Shown in pieces: positions 24,435 to 35,570 of a stretch of 64,000 nt of DNA (positions within the stretch are counted from its first letter, which is position 1; each line of letters begins with the position of its first letter). The notes beneath the pieces are model-generated. The model did not search any database. It had not been told where the DNA came from and saw nothing but the letters and a program-made list of their open reading frames with translations. This DNA is from Malachius bipustulatus (taxonomy: Eukaryota; Arthropoda; Insecta; Coleoptera; Melyridae), in NCBI GenBank assembly GCA_910589415.1, contig OU342635.1:15376001-15440000 (forward strand), given 5' to 3'. The translations under genes were made by a program, and so were the position numbers.

Positions 24435-26880
24435 AAATATATATTTATTTTTTTTTCAATTCATTAATTAGTAATCCGAATTACGAATTAAATTCTATAA
24501 ACTAATTTGATAGCACGGGACTTAAGGTATGTGTAGGCTTGTGATATGATGAAAGTTCTTCCAGTGAAGCAGTCCCCTCGACTCCATAAGAAGGTTGCTA
24601 TGTACTTCAAGTCTGTCATGGTGTATGATCTGTATGCTCTGTATTGTATGATATTTTTGACGTAAGGTACCTATGTCGAGGTCTTCATGGAGAGTTTGGT
24701 TGGAAATGTACCAAAAGGTGCATTAGCTATTGATCTTAGAATCTTTGTTTGTGTTCTTTCTGGAATAGAGATTTTAGACATTCTGATTCCCATAATTCGA
24801 TACCAAATTTAGACTGTGGAGGGCATTGTCCTTATTTAGTGTGAATGTAATGTGAGCTGACTCTGTTTCATTAATTTTAGTTTTCCTTGTGTTACACCAT
24901 TCTTGTACAATATCTAGATGGTCTCAAGACTGGAAGATGCTATATTGCTGGGTTTTAATGACTTGCAAGAATTACTCTGTCATCAGCAAAAATAACAATT
25001 GTGGTATATGGTGGTAGTTAGCAAATCTGAAGTTTACAGCAAGTAGGTATAACAGAGGACCAAGCACGCTTCCTTCAGAGACACCTGATTTGATTGGAAA
25101 AATGTCAGAAGTTTTGACTTTGGTCCTACAACAACATTCGCTTAGGTAAGGCTAAAAAAATGTCCTCTATTTTGATCTTATAGAGGGAAACATTGTGCCA
25201 CAATTTATCAGATAGAAGATAGTTTGCGAATTGGCGGGTTTGCTTGTGTTGGTTTTTGCTTTGTCTTTATAGGTCGCCAAATTGAGTTGTCTATTATTGG
25301 GTTGTGATCAGAAAGTAAGCTCATAATTTGGCTCAATGTCTGTATGGAGATTTTACATACCGTTGGTTACAAAGAAATCTAGTAAGCCTGGGATGTTGTC
25401 TGGATCCGTTCGCGAGTACCAGTAGGTAGATAGATATGAGTGGTTTCTTTCACTGATGGTCGTCCTGGCGAGCTCTCTTCCTTTTATGGTTGTAAGTCGT
25501 AAGCAGCAGCTGGTGGTTTTTTTAATAACTCAAAAAACTGGGATGTTGTCTGGATCCGTTCGCGAGTACCAGTAGGTAGATAGATATGAGTGGTTTCTTT
25601 CACTGATGGTCGTCCTGGCGAGCTCTCTTCCTTTTATGGTTGTAAGTCGTAAGCAGCAGCTGGTGGTTTTTTTAATAACTCAAAAAACACCATCTGGAGC
25701 TCTCTCATCTGGGGGTATGAATTTTGGATCAAGATTTTTGAATGATGAATCTAAGTCTTCTTCTTGAGATTATGTCATGACGGAAACTGTTAGGTCGTAT
25801 GGCAAAGCTTTGACTTTGATTGTCGTGGCTTGTAGACAATTTTTTGCATATAAGTGCAGTTCGTAATGATCGATGGTAGTCAACGCACTGATATTTTCAT
25901 TGCTGCTCTTATTTTAGTTGTTTTTATTATTGTTGACTGCATTTGCGTAGCTGAATCCAAGTTTGAATCCAAGAGCTTGGATGAGCAGTTGATTGTTGAT
26001 GGTTTCTATTTGATTTTTTTGATGAATGACAGGACAGGTCTATTATTGAAATAAGTTTTGTGCATTCTATGATAGTATTCGCATCCTCTGTAGTTCGCTG
26101 GGTGGGCTCCTCCACATAGTCACACGTAGCTGAAGTATCTTTGCTAGAAATACTATGCTGGCCTCCACAAGAATGATCTATTGCAGTAGGTCTTTGTGTG
26201 GCCGTGTATTTGGCATCTTGAACACTGAAAAATATTTTTGCTTTGTACCATGCTATTTTGGATTCCATTTACTTTGTAGACGTCTTTGTTGTTTTGTCCC
26301 GGTTCAAAGTCAACAAAAAACACGTTTAGAGGCTTTGGTTTGTCGCTGTTTTGCATTAATTATACTTCCAACCTTATGTCCCATAGCAAAGAGTTCTTGT
26401 TTGATATCTTCAGTATCTACTGTACGATGCAAATGTTGTATTCTATGAGCTCTTTCTTCCTTCAGTTGATATATGTATCGTGGATTATATTGTTTTCATT
26501 CAAAATACCTTACCGGTTTTCTGTAGGTGTCTGGGTTGTTACAGTTAATATTTACTGTGTTGTTGGACATTGTTCTTGTGGTGTATTATTGTTCTACTTC
26601 GACCACATCTGGTTGGTATCTTTGTCGTTTCTGGAAAATTGACTACTTCATATACGAAAATTGATGAAGTTTTCTGGGTTATTGACGTTGAAGGGATGGT
26701 CATTTGTTGGTTTTAGTGTACTATATCTGTTGTTTATGGTTATTCTTCTATATTTTTCTAAGTTTTTATTTGATAAAGCTTTTCCTCTTTTTACACTTTT
26801 ATTAATTATTTGTTAAGGATTTTCATTGTTTGCATTTTCGATTTCTTCTTCTTCGTCACCATAGTGGACAAAAATAAATC
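24435..26880 (-). mobile_element. Jockey-like non-LTR retrotransposon remnant, internally deleted
   Basis: Reads right to left. The ORF1 N-terminal part is acidic/basic (about 26850-26650). Then come LKEERAHRIQHLHRTVDTED, IKQELFAMGHKVGSIINAK, LNVFFVDFEPGQNNKDVY and FQCSRCQIHGHTKTYC (about 26450-26160). This is the zinc-knuckle Gag of Jockey/X-element type. The ORF2 endonuclease end reads NHSYLSTYWYSRTDPDNIPG, LLDFFVTNG and a SDHNPI-like segment (about 25450-25280). RT palm pieces read IKSGVSEGSVLGPLLYLL and VIFADDRVILAS (about 25100-24990). The ORF2 end reads near LHEDLDIGTLRQKYHTIQSI and RLEVHSNLLMESRGLLHW (about 24690-24570). The tail is A-rich on the minus strand (about 24440-24460). The segment between endonuclease and RT fingers is missing, and frames are broken throughout. 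Confidence 0.86.
25388..25687. repeat. Perfect 150-bp tandem duplication
   Basis: 25388-25537 and 25538-25687 are identical, starting CTGGGATGTTGTCTGGATCC and ending AATAACTCAAAAAA. The unit lies in the endonuclease region of the antisense Jockey-like element. The absence of any mismatch, in an element that is otherwise full of mutations, means the duplication is very recent or is an assembly artefact. Confidence 0.95.
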
Positions 26881-29124
26881 CGTTACAGTTTAGGTACTTT
26901 TGGGACACAATCACCAATGATTATTTTTTGTTCATTAAGAACAGGCCAGTTGTGAAGTAAAGGTAAAATTAATAAAAACCATGAATTGGATAAAAGGTCA
27001 TATCCGAAAGTGGAAAAAGAAAACGCAGGAGAGATGAAAAACTGCTGACAATTAATGGAAGTTTTTAGTATAGCTAAATGTAAGTGATAATTTTGATCAC
27101 ACTGTAGGTAGTATGAAGCTTGAAAGCGCCTCCTGAAAAGTTTGGTGATGGCTATAGAGTTAGGAGTTTGAGGCAAATTTCTTGAAACGCAAAGAACAGT
27201 TCTCAAAATTTAAGGACTCGAACAACGCATAACAGATATAAGAATTTATCAACTGTATGTTGATTTTTTGTTAAATTTACGATGTAAACTGAATAAAATC
27301 GGCATCAAAATTAAAATCCCATGAATTATGACCAGTTAATTACTAAGCAGTATATAATGAATGCACGTGGAAAAAAATTAATTCTGCATGTTTGTATGCG
27401 TAACCCATAAATTGGAAAACAAATTAGTATTCACGGCATAAATAAATACACAGAGGTACTCCAATACTGGTTAAATTGTGTAATATTCTTAAAAATAATG
27501 AACATGGCCCGGAGCTGTACTCGTTTGTAACTGAGTACTTATGTACCTACTGCTTTTGAATCCTAAAAGACAATCAAATATTACAACATCTGTATGAGAA
27601 TAAGTGACTTTATTGCTTTAAATTGGTCAACAAACAAATATTTTTATACCGTAAAATGACATACCAAATTCATACAAAGTCATCGATAAAACAAGAAATT
27701 ATTTGCAAAAAGAGAACGATTTTCAATATAGCTTTGTAATGAAATTACTACTTAACGAACACACTTTTTGGTAGCTACCAAACGACTCAAAAAAAAATTC
27801 ATTTTGGTAAAAATGCAATAATTTGGGGATCTTGGAAACCATCTGTTGACACCGTCATGTTGGATTGGAAAGACATCTGTTGCCTAATATTCGTCTTCAC
27901 CTCATCATGCAGGTCAAGAAAGTCCCGATAAGCATTAGCATTCTTACGATTATCGAGCTCTTGCAACTTCAGCAAAGAACCATTATTAATAAGGACACCT
28001 CCACATAAATTGGCGAAAAATCGCTATTGAAATCTCCAACTCCTTATCACATGTGGCTTCTCTAACGAATAATGATGCAGATTTAGAAAGTCTGTGATGC
28101 ATATCGTTATTACATCGATCCATAAAATAGTTTATCATTTACCTGTTCAAATAGCCAATCGACAAATCGTTCTAATGATGAAGAGTTTGAGACCTAACTA
28201 AGGATGAATTTCCTTCGTTTATTATTTTGTCGTAATAATATGACTTGTAATAATTAGTTTTTTAAGGTATTTTCTGGTATGCTGCAATTGTAATAATTAT
28301 TATACGCTATATCGTCTTGTGATGTGAAGTAATATTTAAGTTAAGGGCTATTAATTGCTTGATGTTTGACCTCTGCTGCAGCGCTTTGTTGTTCGGTAAA
28401 TGCAGTTGCAGCAGCTAAGATCTTGTATAGCCTCCCGTTATATGTTCTATATTCTCCTCTTGTAGATGACACTGCTGCATTAATCGTTTGTTGTTGCTTG
28501 TTGCATTATAGTTTTCGGGTGTTCTTTTTTAGTATTTTTCACATCACTTGAATTGAACCCGTATGGGAAAGCGGAAGCGTGAAGTTGACCTTTTTGTAGT
28601 CATCTGTTTGTTGCCTTTACTGTTATTACTCAATGTACCGAGGTGTTATTATGAACATAATCTTAAAAGTGTTTCTATGTTTTGCGTGAAATAGATAATT
28701 GAAGTCCTTCATGTTTCTTCTTCCTCTTCCCTCGTGTTAGTATTTTAGTAGCTTAGTAGTTAGATTTGTTTTTGCACGACCTATGATGCTGTTTGGTATA
28801 TGTTTTCTTAACTTTCAATTTGAGAGCAAGTATCTATGTTAAAGTTTCCATCAGTTTTTGATGTTTATTCATCGAGATCTATATTTTCTACTTTTATTTA
28901 TTTTAACTATTCTTGTTTTGTTTTGAAAATCCTAATGCGCCCTTCAAAGATAGTAATCCGAATGATTTATCCGCTAATAATTTGGTCTAGGATTTGTTAA
29001 AATTCACGTCTAAAATGTGATGGTACCCTATTGTAGTGGTACCATTGTCTTGGAAAATCAGTAGAACGTAGTCTAATAAATTTGGTGCTGGTAGCAGGTA
29101 GTTCCGTATTTAATTAGTATATTA
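26881..29124. other. Intergenic; one short coding-like stretch
   Basis: Mostly AT-rich with no recognisable gene. On the minus strand at about 28015-27800 a frame of about 60 codons reads NNGSLLKLQELDNRKNANAY, then RDFLDLHDEVKTNIRQQMSF and further residues. It has protein-like composition but no recognised family, and could be a decayed exon or transposon piece. Confidence 0.35.
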
Positions 29125-29255
29125 TGCAACGAGCTTATAATGAAGGCTATTAATACGCGAGTATGATGGTTAAGATACGAGCCGTAGGCGAGTGTCTTAA
29201 CCATCATAAGAGCGTATTAATAGCCATTATTGCGAGTTTCATACACTATTTTTTC
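29125..29255. repeat. Palindromic repeat with GAGCCGTAGGCGAG loop
   Basis: GGCTATTAATACGCGAGTAT and GATGGTTAAGATACGAGCC face GTGTCTTAACCATCATAAGA and GCGTATTAATAGCC, so about 45 bp fold back tightly around ACGAGCCGTAGGCGAGTG (about 29178-29195). The long stem and CGTAGGCG turn resemble the repeat at 15225-15420. Confidence 0.75.
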
Positions 29256-30249
29256 TACGACCCTTTTTTATTTCATAGAAAAGATTAAAAAATTATATAT
29301 TTTAACAATGACCCGTGTACAATTGCGGATCATTGAGGTTAAGTTAGGTTGCTATTTGTTTACGCATATTACCAAATTTTCTCTTCGTCGCTAAGGTTAT
29401 TCTGCTGAGACATGTTTTAGTATCAAGTTTAAAGGGCACTACTCACTACTGCGTAATTTTTATTATGCGAAGTTCGAATTCCGAATTTTACGCTTCGATT
29501 TTGAGATTAATTAATAATTTTAATAACTGACAGCCATTAATTACGATATTGTTTACCTGCGCAACGCGGGTCGCAGCGTTGCCAATTTGAATACTATATC
29601 ACGGAGCGCTACGAATGATATAATACTTTATCTTCCCATCTTTTACACGATATACCTACTTATCAAATTAATTTAGGTAACATAAAATCTTGATAAATTT
29701 TCTTTGAATGTTACTTATGTTCTAAATTAAATAAACGTTCAGAATTTTTTTCAGAAATACAGAACTTATATCACAAGGCAATTTTTGTCGTGAGTATGAC
29801 AACTCTGTGACTTCGGTTGGCTTGCCGACCCGATCGTGAGCGAAAAGGAACCGATTCGATTGCAAATGCTCCTCTGCCATTGGATAGCTTGACCAGTGCT
29901 TTAATGAAAATTTGTATCTTAATGAGACCCATTAAAGCACTGGTGATTCATATTTAATATGCATATTAAAAGTTGGGAGTAGAAAATTAGTATATTAAAG
30001 TATGAGTGGATTCAGGTCTTTAAAACACGCGCAAGTTTTTGCGAAATAGATTGAAATAGATCGAAAGAGATATCTACGAGTACTTCACGATAGTTTTTAT
30101 TATTGGTATATTTTGAGATCGTAAATTGTGAATATTTGAGTTAGATTTTCAAATATCTGCCAGGAATTCATATTATAAGGCCACATTTTTTCGATTGTCA
30201 TCTAAACGGTATGCAGTAGGTACCTAAATTTGTAAAATTCCCCACAAAA
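29256..30249. other. No gene seen
   Basis: AT-rich. A separate small hairpin, ACCAGTGCTTTAATG with CATTAAAGCACTGGT, is present at 29892-29944. Its 15-bp arms match perfectly and the loop is about 23 nt. Confidence 0.5.
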
Positions 30250-30490
30250 CTTTCTAGAAAATTTGTGGTTTCAACACGATGGTGCTCCTGCACATTATTC
30301 TCTTGCCCTCCAAGAGTTTGAAAGTAGATGGATAGGGAGGGTGAGCCACATCAACTGGCAATGCAGCTAGATCACCAGACCTGACTAAGATGGATTTTTT
30401 TTGGGAACATGGTAAAAATACATATTGTCTATCAGATGCATGCTACTACAACACTAGAAGATTCGAGATGGCGAATACAAGAAGCGCATA
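30250..30490 (+). mobile_element. mariner/Tc-like (IS630 superfamily) transposase fragment
   Basis: The plus-strand frame from 30250 reads FLENLWFQHDGAPAHYSLAL, then QEFESRWIGRVSHINW. After a frameshift comes RSPDLTKMDFFWEHGKN. This matches the signature around the second catalytic Asp of IS630/Tc1/mariner-type transposases ('WFQQDGAPAH...RWIGR.GP..WP.RSPDLTPLDFFLWG'). Only about 75 codons survive, with frameshifts. No inverted ends were assigned. Confidence 0.82.
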
Positions 30491-30997
30491 AATAGTGTAT
30501 TTTTATGCGATTCAATTATGAACATTTTCACCGCTTTTGAAATTGACATTCTGAAATTTTCCATAGTGAGGTCACATTATCCTAGTGGCTTACTGTGAAA
30601 ATTTCATTTCATTTCGTTTGATAACGTGCCATAAAATGGATTTTTAGATTTAACAAAACAAAAAAATTTGGCGAGAAATCACAAATTTGCCCCTTTTACT
30701 ATCTCTGCCACTGGCCAGCTTTACTTTATAAATGCTATTTTTCCTGCGACGAGCTAAAAGTTTGACCTTTTTTCCCCGTTGACAGGTAGAAAAATGCCTC
30801 ATTGTATGAGCTGTATCTTATCGGGGAAAAAGATGAATTAGCAGGGAAAAAAATGAGTACTTTTTTCCCCGAAATGGCGGCTTAGGTATAACTACTATTA
30901 GCACTCAGATTTCATTAAATTTATATCAAATACAGTGTGTGTCACAGGCATGGTACACCCCCTTTTTTTTCTTTATTTTTGGAGATAATTTTTTGAA
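30491..30997. other. No gene seen
   Basis: AT-rich spacer. TACAGTGTGTGTCACAGGC at about 30930 resembles the ends of the fold-back elements and may be the true left end of the element that follows. Confidence 0.4.
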
Positions 30998-31711
30998 ATT
31001 TGGTACGTCTCATATTCTCGATAGAGCGCACTTTTTAGCAGAAAATTAAATTTTTTCCCACATCCGGTTTTTCCGGAAATGTTACCAACTTTTTATTTTT
31101 AAATGGGACACCCATATATTATTATAGTTTTGGATTCTATACATTTGTACGAACCCAACAATACTACATAAGTACCATTTTAAATGTCAAATTTGTTTTG
31201 ATTTAATTTTTTATTTCTCAATTATAGTGTGCCATGACTATTTCGTTTTACTCCAATTGGATCATGTAATGCTGTAAAAATCGAATTTTTGTTCAAAGTA
31301 CTAAATTAAGAGATTTATGGATAAATTATGCGCACCGGAATGATTTTTTGAGCTGGATTCATTTTTTTCAAATGGTACCATATTGGTACCGAGGTACCAT
31401 CTCCTAGTACTCTTAATAAGGAACATTTTGGTGTTACCATTTTGCATCTGTGACGAACAGAACTGAAGTCATGGCACACTATGTTTGAGAAATAAAAAAT
31501 TAAATAAAAACAAATTTGACATTTAAAATGGTACATTATGTGGTATTGTTGGATTCGTACAAATGTATAGAATCAAAAAATATAATAATATATAGGGTGT
31601 CCCATTTAAAAATAAAAAGTTGGTAACATTTCCGGAAAAACCGGATGTGGGAAAACATTCAATTTTCTTCTAGAAAGTGCGCTCTGTTGAGAATATGCGA
31701 CGTACCATATT
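30998..31711. mobile_element. Fold-back element with ~240-bp arms
   Basis: Left arm 30998-31240 and right arm 31465-31711 are inverted copies. They include GGTACGTC(T/G)CATATTCTC, CCGGTTTTTCCGGAAATG, GTTACCAACTTTTTATTTTT and AATGGGACACCC, with complements on the other side. The internal 225 bp is non-coding. The sequence GGGTGTCCCATTT inside the arms is again related to the TACAGGGTG theme. Confidence 0.85.
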
Positions 31712-32694
31712 ATTAAATTCACTCATCGAAAACTAACAACAATCTTTGCAAAACTGTCTTACCCAGGCAACGTCGATTACGATAAAAGACAGTTTGAAAA
31801 TCCAAGTTTAACATAAATCATTTTTCCGACGTAATTTTCAGTTATTCTAACTACGTTTTTCGACATTCTAACACTGATATTTCTTCTCGCAGAAAAAAAT
31901 TGTATATTACACATAAGAAAAAAGTGCGATGTTAGCTCTCGATGTGTTTGTCCCCTCCGCTAAAAATCTATCACTTTTTTCTCTTGTATAATAAATAACT
32001 ATTTTTACAATATCTTTAATAAATTCGAAAAAAGTAGCAGGGGAGGTTTTGAAAACATCATGTAAAAAAAATTCGAATATCCCCGCCATTTTTCTTAGCT
32101 GCTTCTTGAAATTTTTGGAGTTTAAAGGCTATTAGTATAGTTGTTTACTGTAAAAATTTCAGTTTAATTCCTTTAAAAAATGTGCTCTAAACGGTTATAG
32201 AAATTCAGCCATTTTTTTTTTCCTACCCACGCCACTGACTTATTAAAATTTTTATTGCATTAACTTAAATTTCAAATCATTTTCTTCCGATCTTGTTAAT
32301 TTGGGTAAAATTTTTTGTTCTATCTAGCTTATACGGAGGTTATAAAAAAAACCTTTTCCGAAAATTCAAATGGCCGCCATTTTGAAACGGCTCTATCGAT
32401 TTTGCTCAAATACAATACCAGCCCACTTCTTGCGTACATCTTACTGCCACAAAAATTTCAGTCCCCTAGATTGAAAACTGCAACCTGAAATGAGGTGACA
32501 AGAACCGGATTTTTCGAATTTTGAAGGAACAACCTGTAGAAGTAACGCGACTTTTGGATTCTATTTTTAGAAAATCTAAATTACTTTGAAAGTTTTACAA
32601 AATTGCAAAATGTTGTTCGTAATCTTGAAAGATGAAGCTACAGGAGTGTTTTTGAAATCGAAATTTCCAGATTTTGGAGAAATATATTTTTATA
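31712..32694. other. No gene seen
   Basis: AT-rich; no repeats or genes recognised. The short minus-strand ORF at 31907 has no supporting motif. Confidence 0.45.
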
Positions 32695-34146
32695 AAATAA
32701 ATCTTTGTTTTGAGTTGAAAAAAATGCAAAAAAGGTCAATTTTGTTAATTTAATTTACTTTCTGTTGATGTAGAAAAATTATACAGGGTGTTCCTTGACT
32801 CGGCAATGCAACATTGACTATTTCTTTAAATAGGACACCCTGTATATTTTTGTATTTTCATATTTCTCGAGAAAATCTAATTATAATATACAGGCTGATT
32901 CAAAATTCAGTGCAAAGATTTTAAGGGCGTATTTACCAGCCGAAAATAAGAAATTTTTTTCATATAATCGTATGTCCTAACCTAACTTGCTTCGTTTTCT
33001 AGATACAGGGTGTAAAATTTTGAAAAAAAAAATCGATTTTTTATTAATTACTCAAAAACCTTTCAGCCGATTTAAATAAAATTTGGTAGGCTTATTTGTA
33101 GTTATAAGGAACTTCCTTTGATGGGAATAACATAAATTTATTAATTCCAGTGGCTTCTCAGGGGGCTACCTACTTGAAACTTATAGGTAAAATTATGGTA
33201 CGCCACTGCTTTTTTGACAATTTATATATTTTTTAGATTAAGCAGTCAATAATGTAACTTTCTTGCCTCCTGAGCTTTACTCGTATTGTTTCCAAGAACA
33301 AAATCAAAATCTGTGCCAGGCCCTATTAAAACAAGTAATAAATTCACATCGATTATTGAGATTCATTTAATTTAATTTAGGTAGCCCCCCTGAGACGCCA
33401 CTGGAATTAATAAATTCATGTTATTCCCATCAAAGGAAGGCCCTTATGACAACAAATGAGCCTATAAAATTTTATTTAAATCGGCTGAGAGGTTTTTGAG
33501 AAATTGATAAAAATCGAATTTTTTCAAAATTATCTAGAAAACAAAGCAAGTTAGGACATACGATTATATGAAAAAAAACTTCTTATTTTTGGCTGGTAAA
33601 TACGCCCTTAAAATCTTTGCACTGAATTTTGAATCACCCTGTATAGTTGCGGTTTAAATTAATTTGTTTTTGAATAATTATAAACAAATGAAAATCGCAA
33701 GTTTTCATTTTGAAAACGGTGTACATCGGAAACGGTTCAAGATATCCGAAAATGGCTTAAATGTCGCAATTTTAACTTTTTATGTACTATCCTATGATGT
33801 AGACGAAATTTTTATACAGGGTGATGAATAAAGCTCTTATGATTTTTATCACCCGCTATATAAAAATTTCAAGCACACTGTAAGATAACACTTATTGATA
33901 TTAAGATAGGGACATGTAAATCGTTTTTTGATATCTTGAGTCGTTTCCGAAATTTAATTTTCTCAGGAAATATCAAAATACCAAAATATACAGGGTGTCC
34001 TATTTTTAAAAAATTGGAAATGTTGCATTACTGAGTCAAGGAGTACCCTCTATATATTTTTTCACATCAATAGAAAGTAAATTAAATAAATTACAAAATT
34101 GACCTGTTTTTGCATTTTTTTTTTAACTGAAAATTGAAAGATTTAT
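32695..34146. mobile_element. Outer fold-back element carrying a nested element
   Basis: The left arm at about 32695-32880 (AATAAATCTTTG, AAATGCAAAAAAGGTCAATT, TTAATTTACTTTCTGTTGAT, TATACAGGGTGTTCCTTGAC) has its inverted copy at about 33960-34146 (…GAGTCAAGGAGTACCC, ATCAATAGAAAGTAAATTAA, …). A complete second fold-back (32887-33645) sits inside. An additional TATACAGGGTGATGAATAAA at about 33812 faces TATCACCCGCTAT, so part of the interior right side may be yet another small element. Confidence 0.75.
32887..33645. mobile_element. Inner fold-back element with ~300-bp arms
   Basis: The left end TATACAGGCTGATTCAAAAT and the right end ATTTTGAATCACCCTGTATA are inverted copies. The match continues through GCAAAGATTTTAAGGGCGTA, ACATACGATTATATGA (as complement), GGGAATAACATAAATTTATT and CAGTGGC(T/G)TCTCAGGGGGC. 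Arms are about 32887-33185 and 33375-33645, with a loop of about 190 bp and no coding capacity. It is nested in the outer element. Confidence 0.88.
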
Positions 34147-34187
34147 TGAACCGTTGCCAGACTTTCTGCACACCCGGTATAATATAC

Positions 34188-34245
34188 AATGTATACAATA
34201 ATATACAATATAATATACAATATAAATATTATATTGTATATGTAT
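34188..34245. repeat. AT-rich (ATATACAAT)-type microsatellite
   Basis: A run of ATACAAT/ATAATATACAAT units just upstream of the intact LINE. It could be a pre-existing microsatellite at the insertion site or mark the element's 5' edge. Confidence 0.7.
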
Positions 34246-34715
34246 CGTGGGCAGGCGTATTTTGGAAAACTATTTTTTCGTGATCTGTGGGTCAGGATCA
34301 GTGGACATTTCATGAGTTTGAGTGATTTTCGTAAAGTGATGTCGTCCTCAATTTTGTATTTTTTTATTAAAAAATACACTAATACGGCCATTATCTAAGA
34401 TATTAAAACGAAAGTCGCAGTCAATTTACGCTCCGTGAATTACACCGAATAAGTGGTGTACTACTTAGAATACAAACGTAAAAAATATGTCATTTTGAAG
34501 ATAAAAATGTGCTTGATTTCGTTGTGAATTTATTTTGCTTGGATCTAGGAAGAGTTCTCCTTAGTTTTGTGTTCAATTTGGGCTCTATAATAGTTGAATT
34601 TATTTGTGATTTATCATTTAAGATAATACTATCTGCCTTGATACCAATTATTTTCAAGAAAGTAATAATTTCATCAGCTTGCATACTGTTGTCAGATTGT
34701 ACACTTTTTCCGAAA

Positions 34716-35570
34716 ATGGTCTGCTTCTGCAACAAATGTAGTGGCGCGGTTACACCGACAATACCGGCCCTTAAATGCTCAACGTGTACTCTCTTCTACC
34801 ATGTAAAGTGCATCGGAGCGAATAAGCAACTTGTGGATTTGATTAGAGCCACTCCGGGGCTGCAGTGGACGTGCGAAAGTTGTTTACAGAGTGGTGTTAC
34901 TTCTGCCTCTTGTGAGTCGAACTCCACAGCCCCTATAACATGTAATGCTTGCAAGATGATACCTGAGCTAAGTGCAACCATCAGATCACTCGTTGCAGTT
35001 GTGGATGACTTGAAGAGGAAGCTGTCGGATCGTGGGTCTCCTACGCTAGACTTTGAGGAGGTTGCGGAGGAAGTGGCTGATCGTCAGAGACGTCGCAGAA
35101 ATGTAATCTTCTATGGAGTTCGTGAAGACTCATCTGACTCCTCGAATCGGACCTCCAAGGAGAACGATGCAGGTTTTATTGGTCAATTTTTGGAGTTCAT
35201 CAACCAGAGTGGTAGTTTGCCGAGTTTGCCGCCATTGAATGCAGATGGATGCACTACCTTTAGATTGGGACGCTACAGTGCCGATCGTCAAGTACCTAGG
35301 CCACTGCGCGTTGTTTTTCAGGACGAGAGATTGGTGTTTTCGGTGATTAAAGCGGTTGGGAAGTTACGTTCTTCTCTCCAGGCTCATCCTCAGTTTGGGG
35401 CTGTTCGTGTCTCCCTTGACCGTACCCCCAAACAAAACCAATATTACAGGGAGCTCAAGGTCGAACTTGAGTCTCGTGCAGATGCAGGAGAAAAAAATCT
35501 CGTGATCAGACACATCAAGGGTGTTCCTCGAATTGTGGTTGGTAAAACAAGGATCAGGAATTTAAACTAA
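34716..35570 (+). CDS. LINE ORF1 protein with N-terminal PHD finger
   Basis: Encodes 284 residues from the ATG at 34716. The same frame is open further upstream to 34509, but that hydrophobic extension is unlike any ORF1, and the zinc finger begins right after the Met at 34716, so I chose this start. Residues 5-60 form a C4HC3 PHD-type finger: CNKC, CSTC, YHVKC and WTCESC pairs in the right order. A short coiled-coil-like stretch follows (around ELSATIRSLVAVVDDLKRKL), then an RRRRNVIFYGVRE strand typical of LINE ORF1 RNA-binding domains, ending VPRIVVGKTRIRNLN. It acts as a nucleic-acid-binding chaperone in the retrotransposition RNP (family knowledge). The last three codons plus the stop, AAT TTA AAC TAA, contain a slippery heptamer leading into ORF2. 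Confidence 0.9.
   Translation: MVCFCNKCSGAVTPTIPALKCSTCTLFYHVKCIGANKQLVDLIRATPGLQWTCESCLQSGVTSASCESNSTAPITCNACKMIPELSATIRSLVAVVDDLKRKLSDRGSPTLDFEEVAEEVADRQRRRRNVIFYGVREDSSDSSNRTSKENDAGFIGQFLEFINQSGSLPSLPPLNADGCTTFRLGRYSADRQVPRPLRVVFQDERLVFSVIKAVGKLRSSLQAHPQFGAVRVSLDRTPKQNQYYRELKVELESRADAGEKNLVIRHIKGVPRIVVGKTRIRNLN
35561..35567 (+). promoter_or_regulatory. Putative programmed -1 frameshift site T_TTA_AAC
   Basis: In the ORF1 frame the last codons are AAT TTA AAC then TAA, so the heptamer is phased exactly as X_XXY_YYZ (T TTA AAC), a canonical -1 slippery sequence. A -1 slip reads TTT AAA and then CTA ACT CAG, which is precisely the ORF2 frame; ORF2 is open from there to 38410. The ORF2 frame has a stop at 35543-35545 and no ATG before the endonuclease domain, so the heptamer lies in the 22-nt overlap window. 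No strong downstream stem was seen by eye, only a weak GCTAC/GTAGC pairing about 30 nt away. Confidence 0.65.

Noticed and set aside
34509..34715. N-terminal extension of LINE ORF1 upstream of the ATG at 34716
   Set aside because: The extension is hydrophobic and low-complexity, unlike any ORF1, and the PHD finger starts immediately after the Met at 34716; it is more likely 5' UTR.
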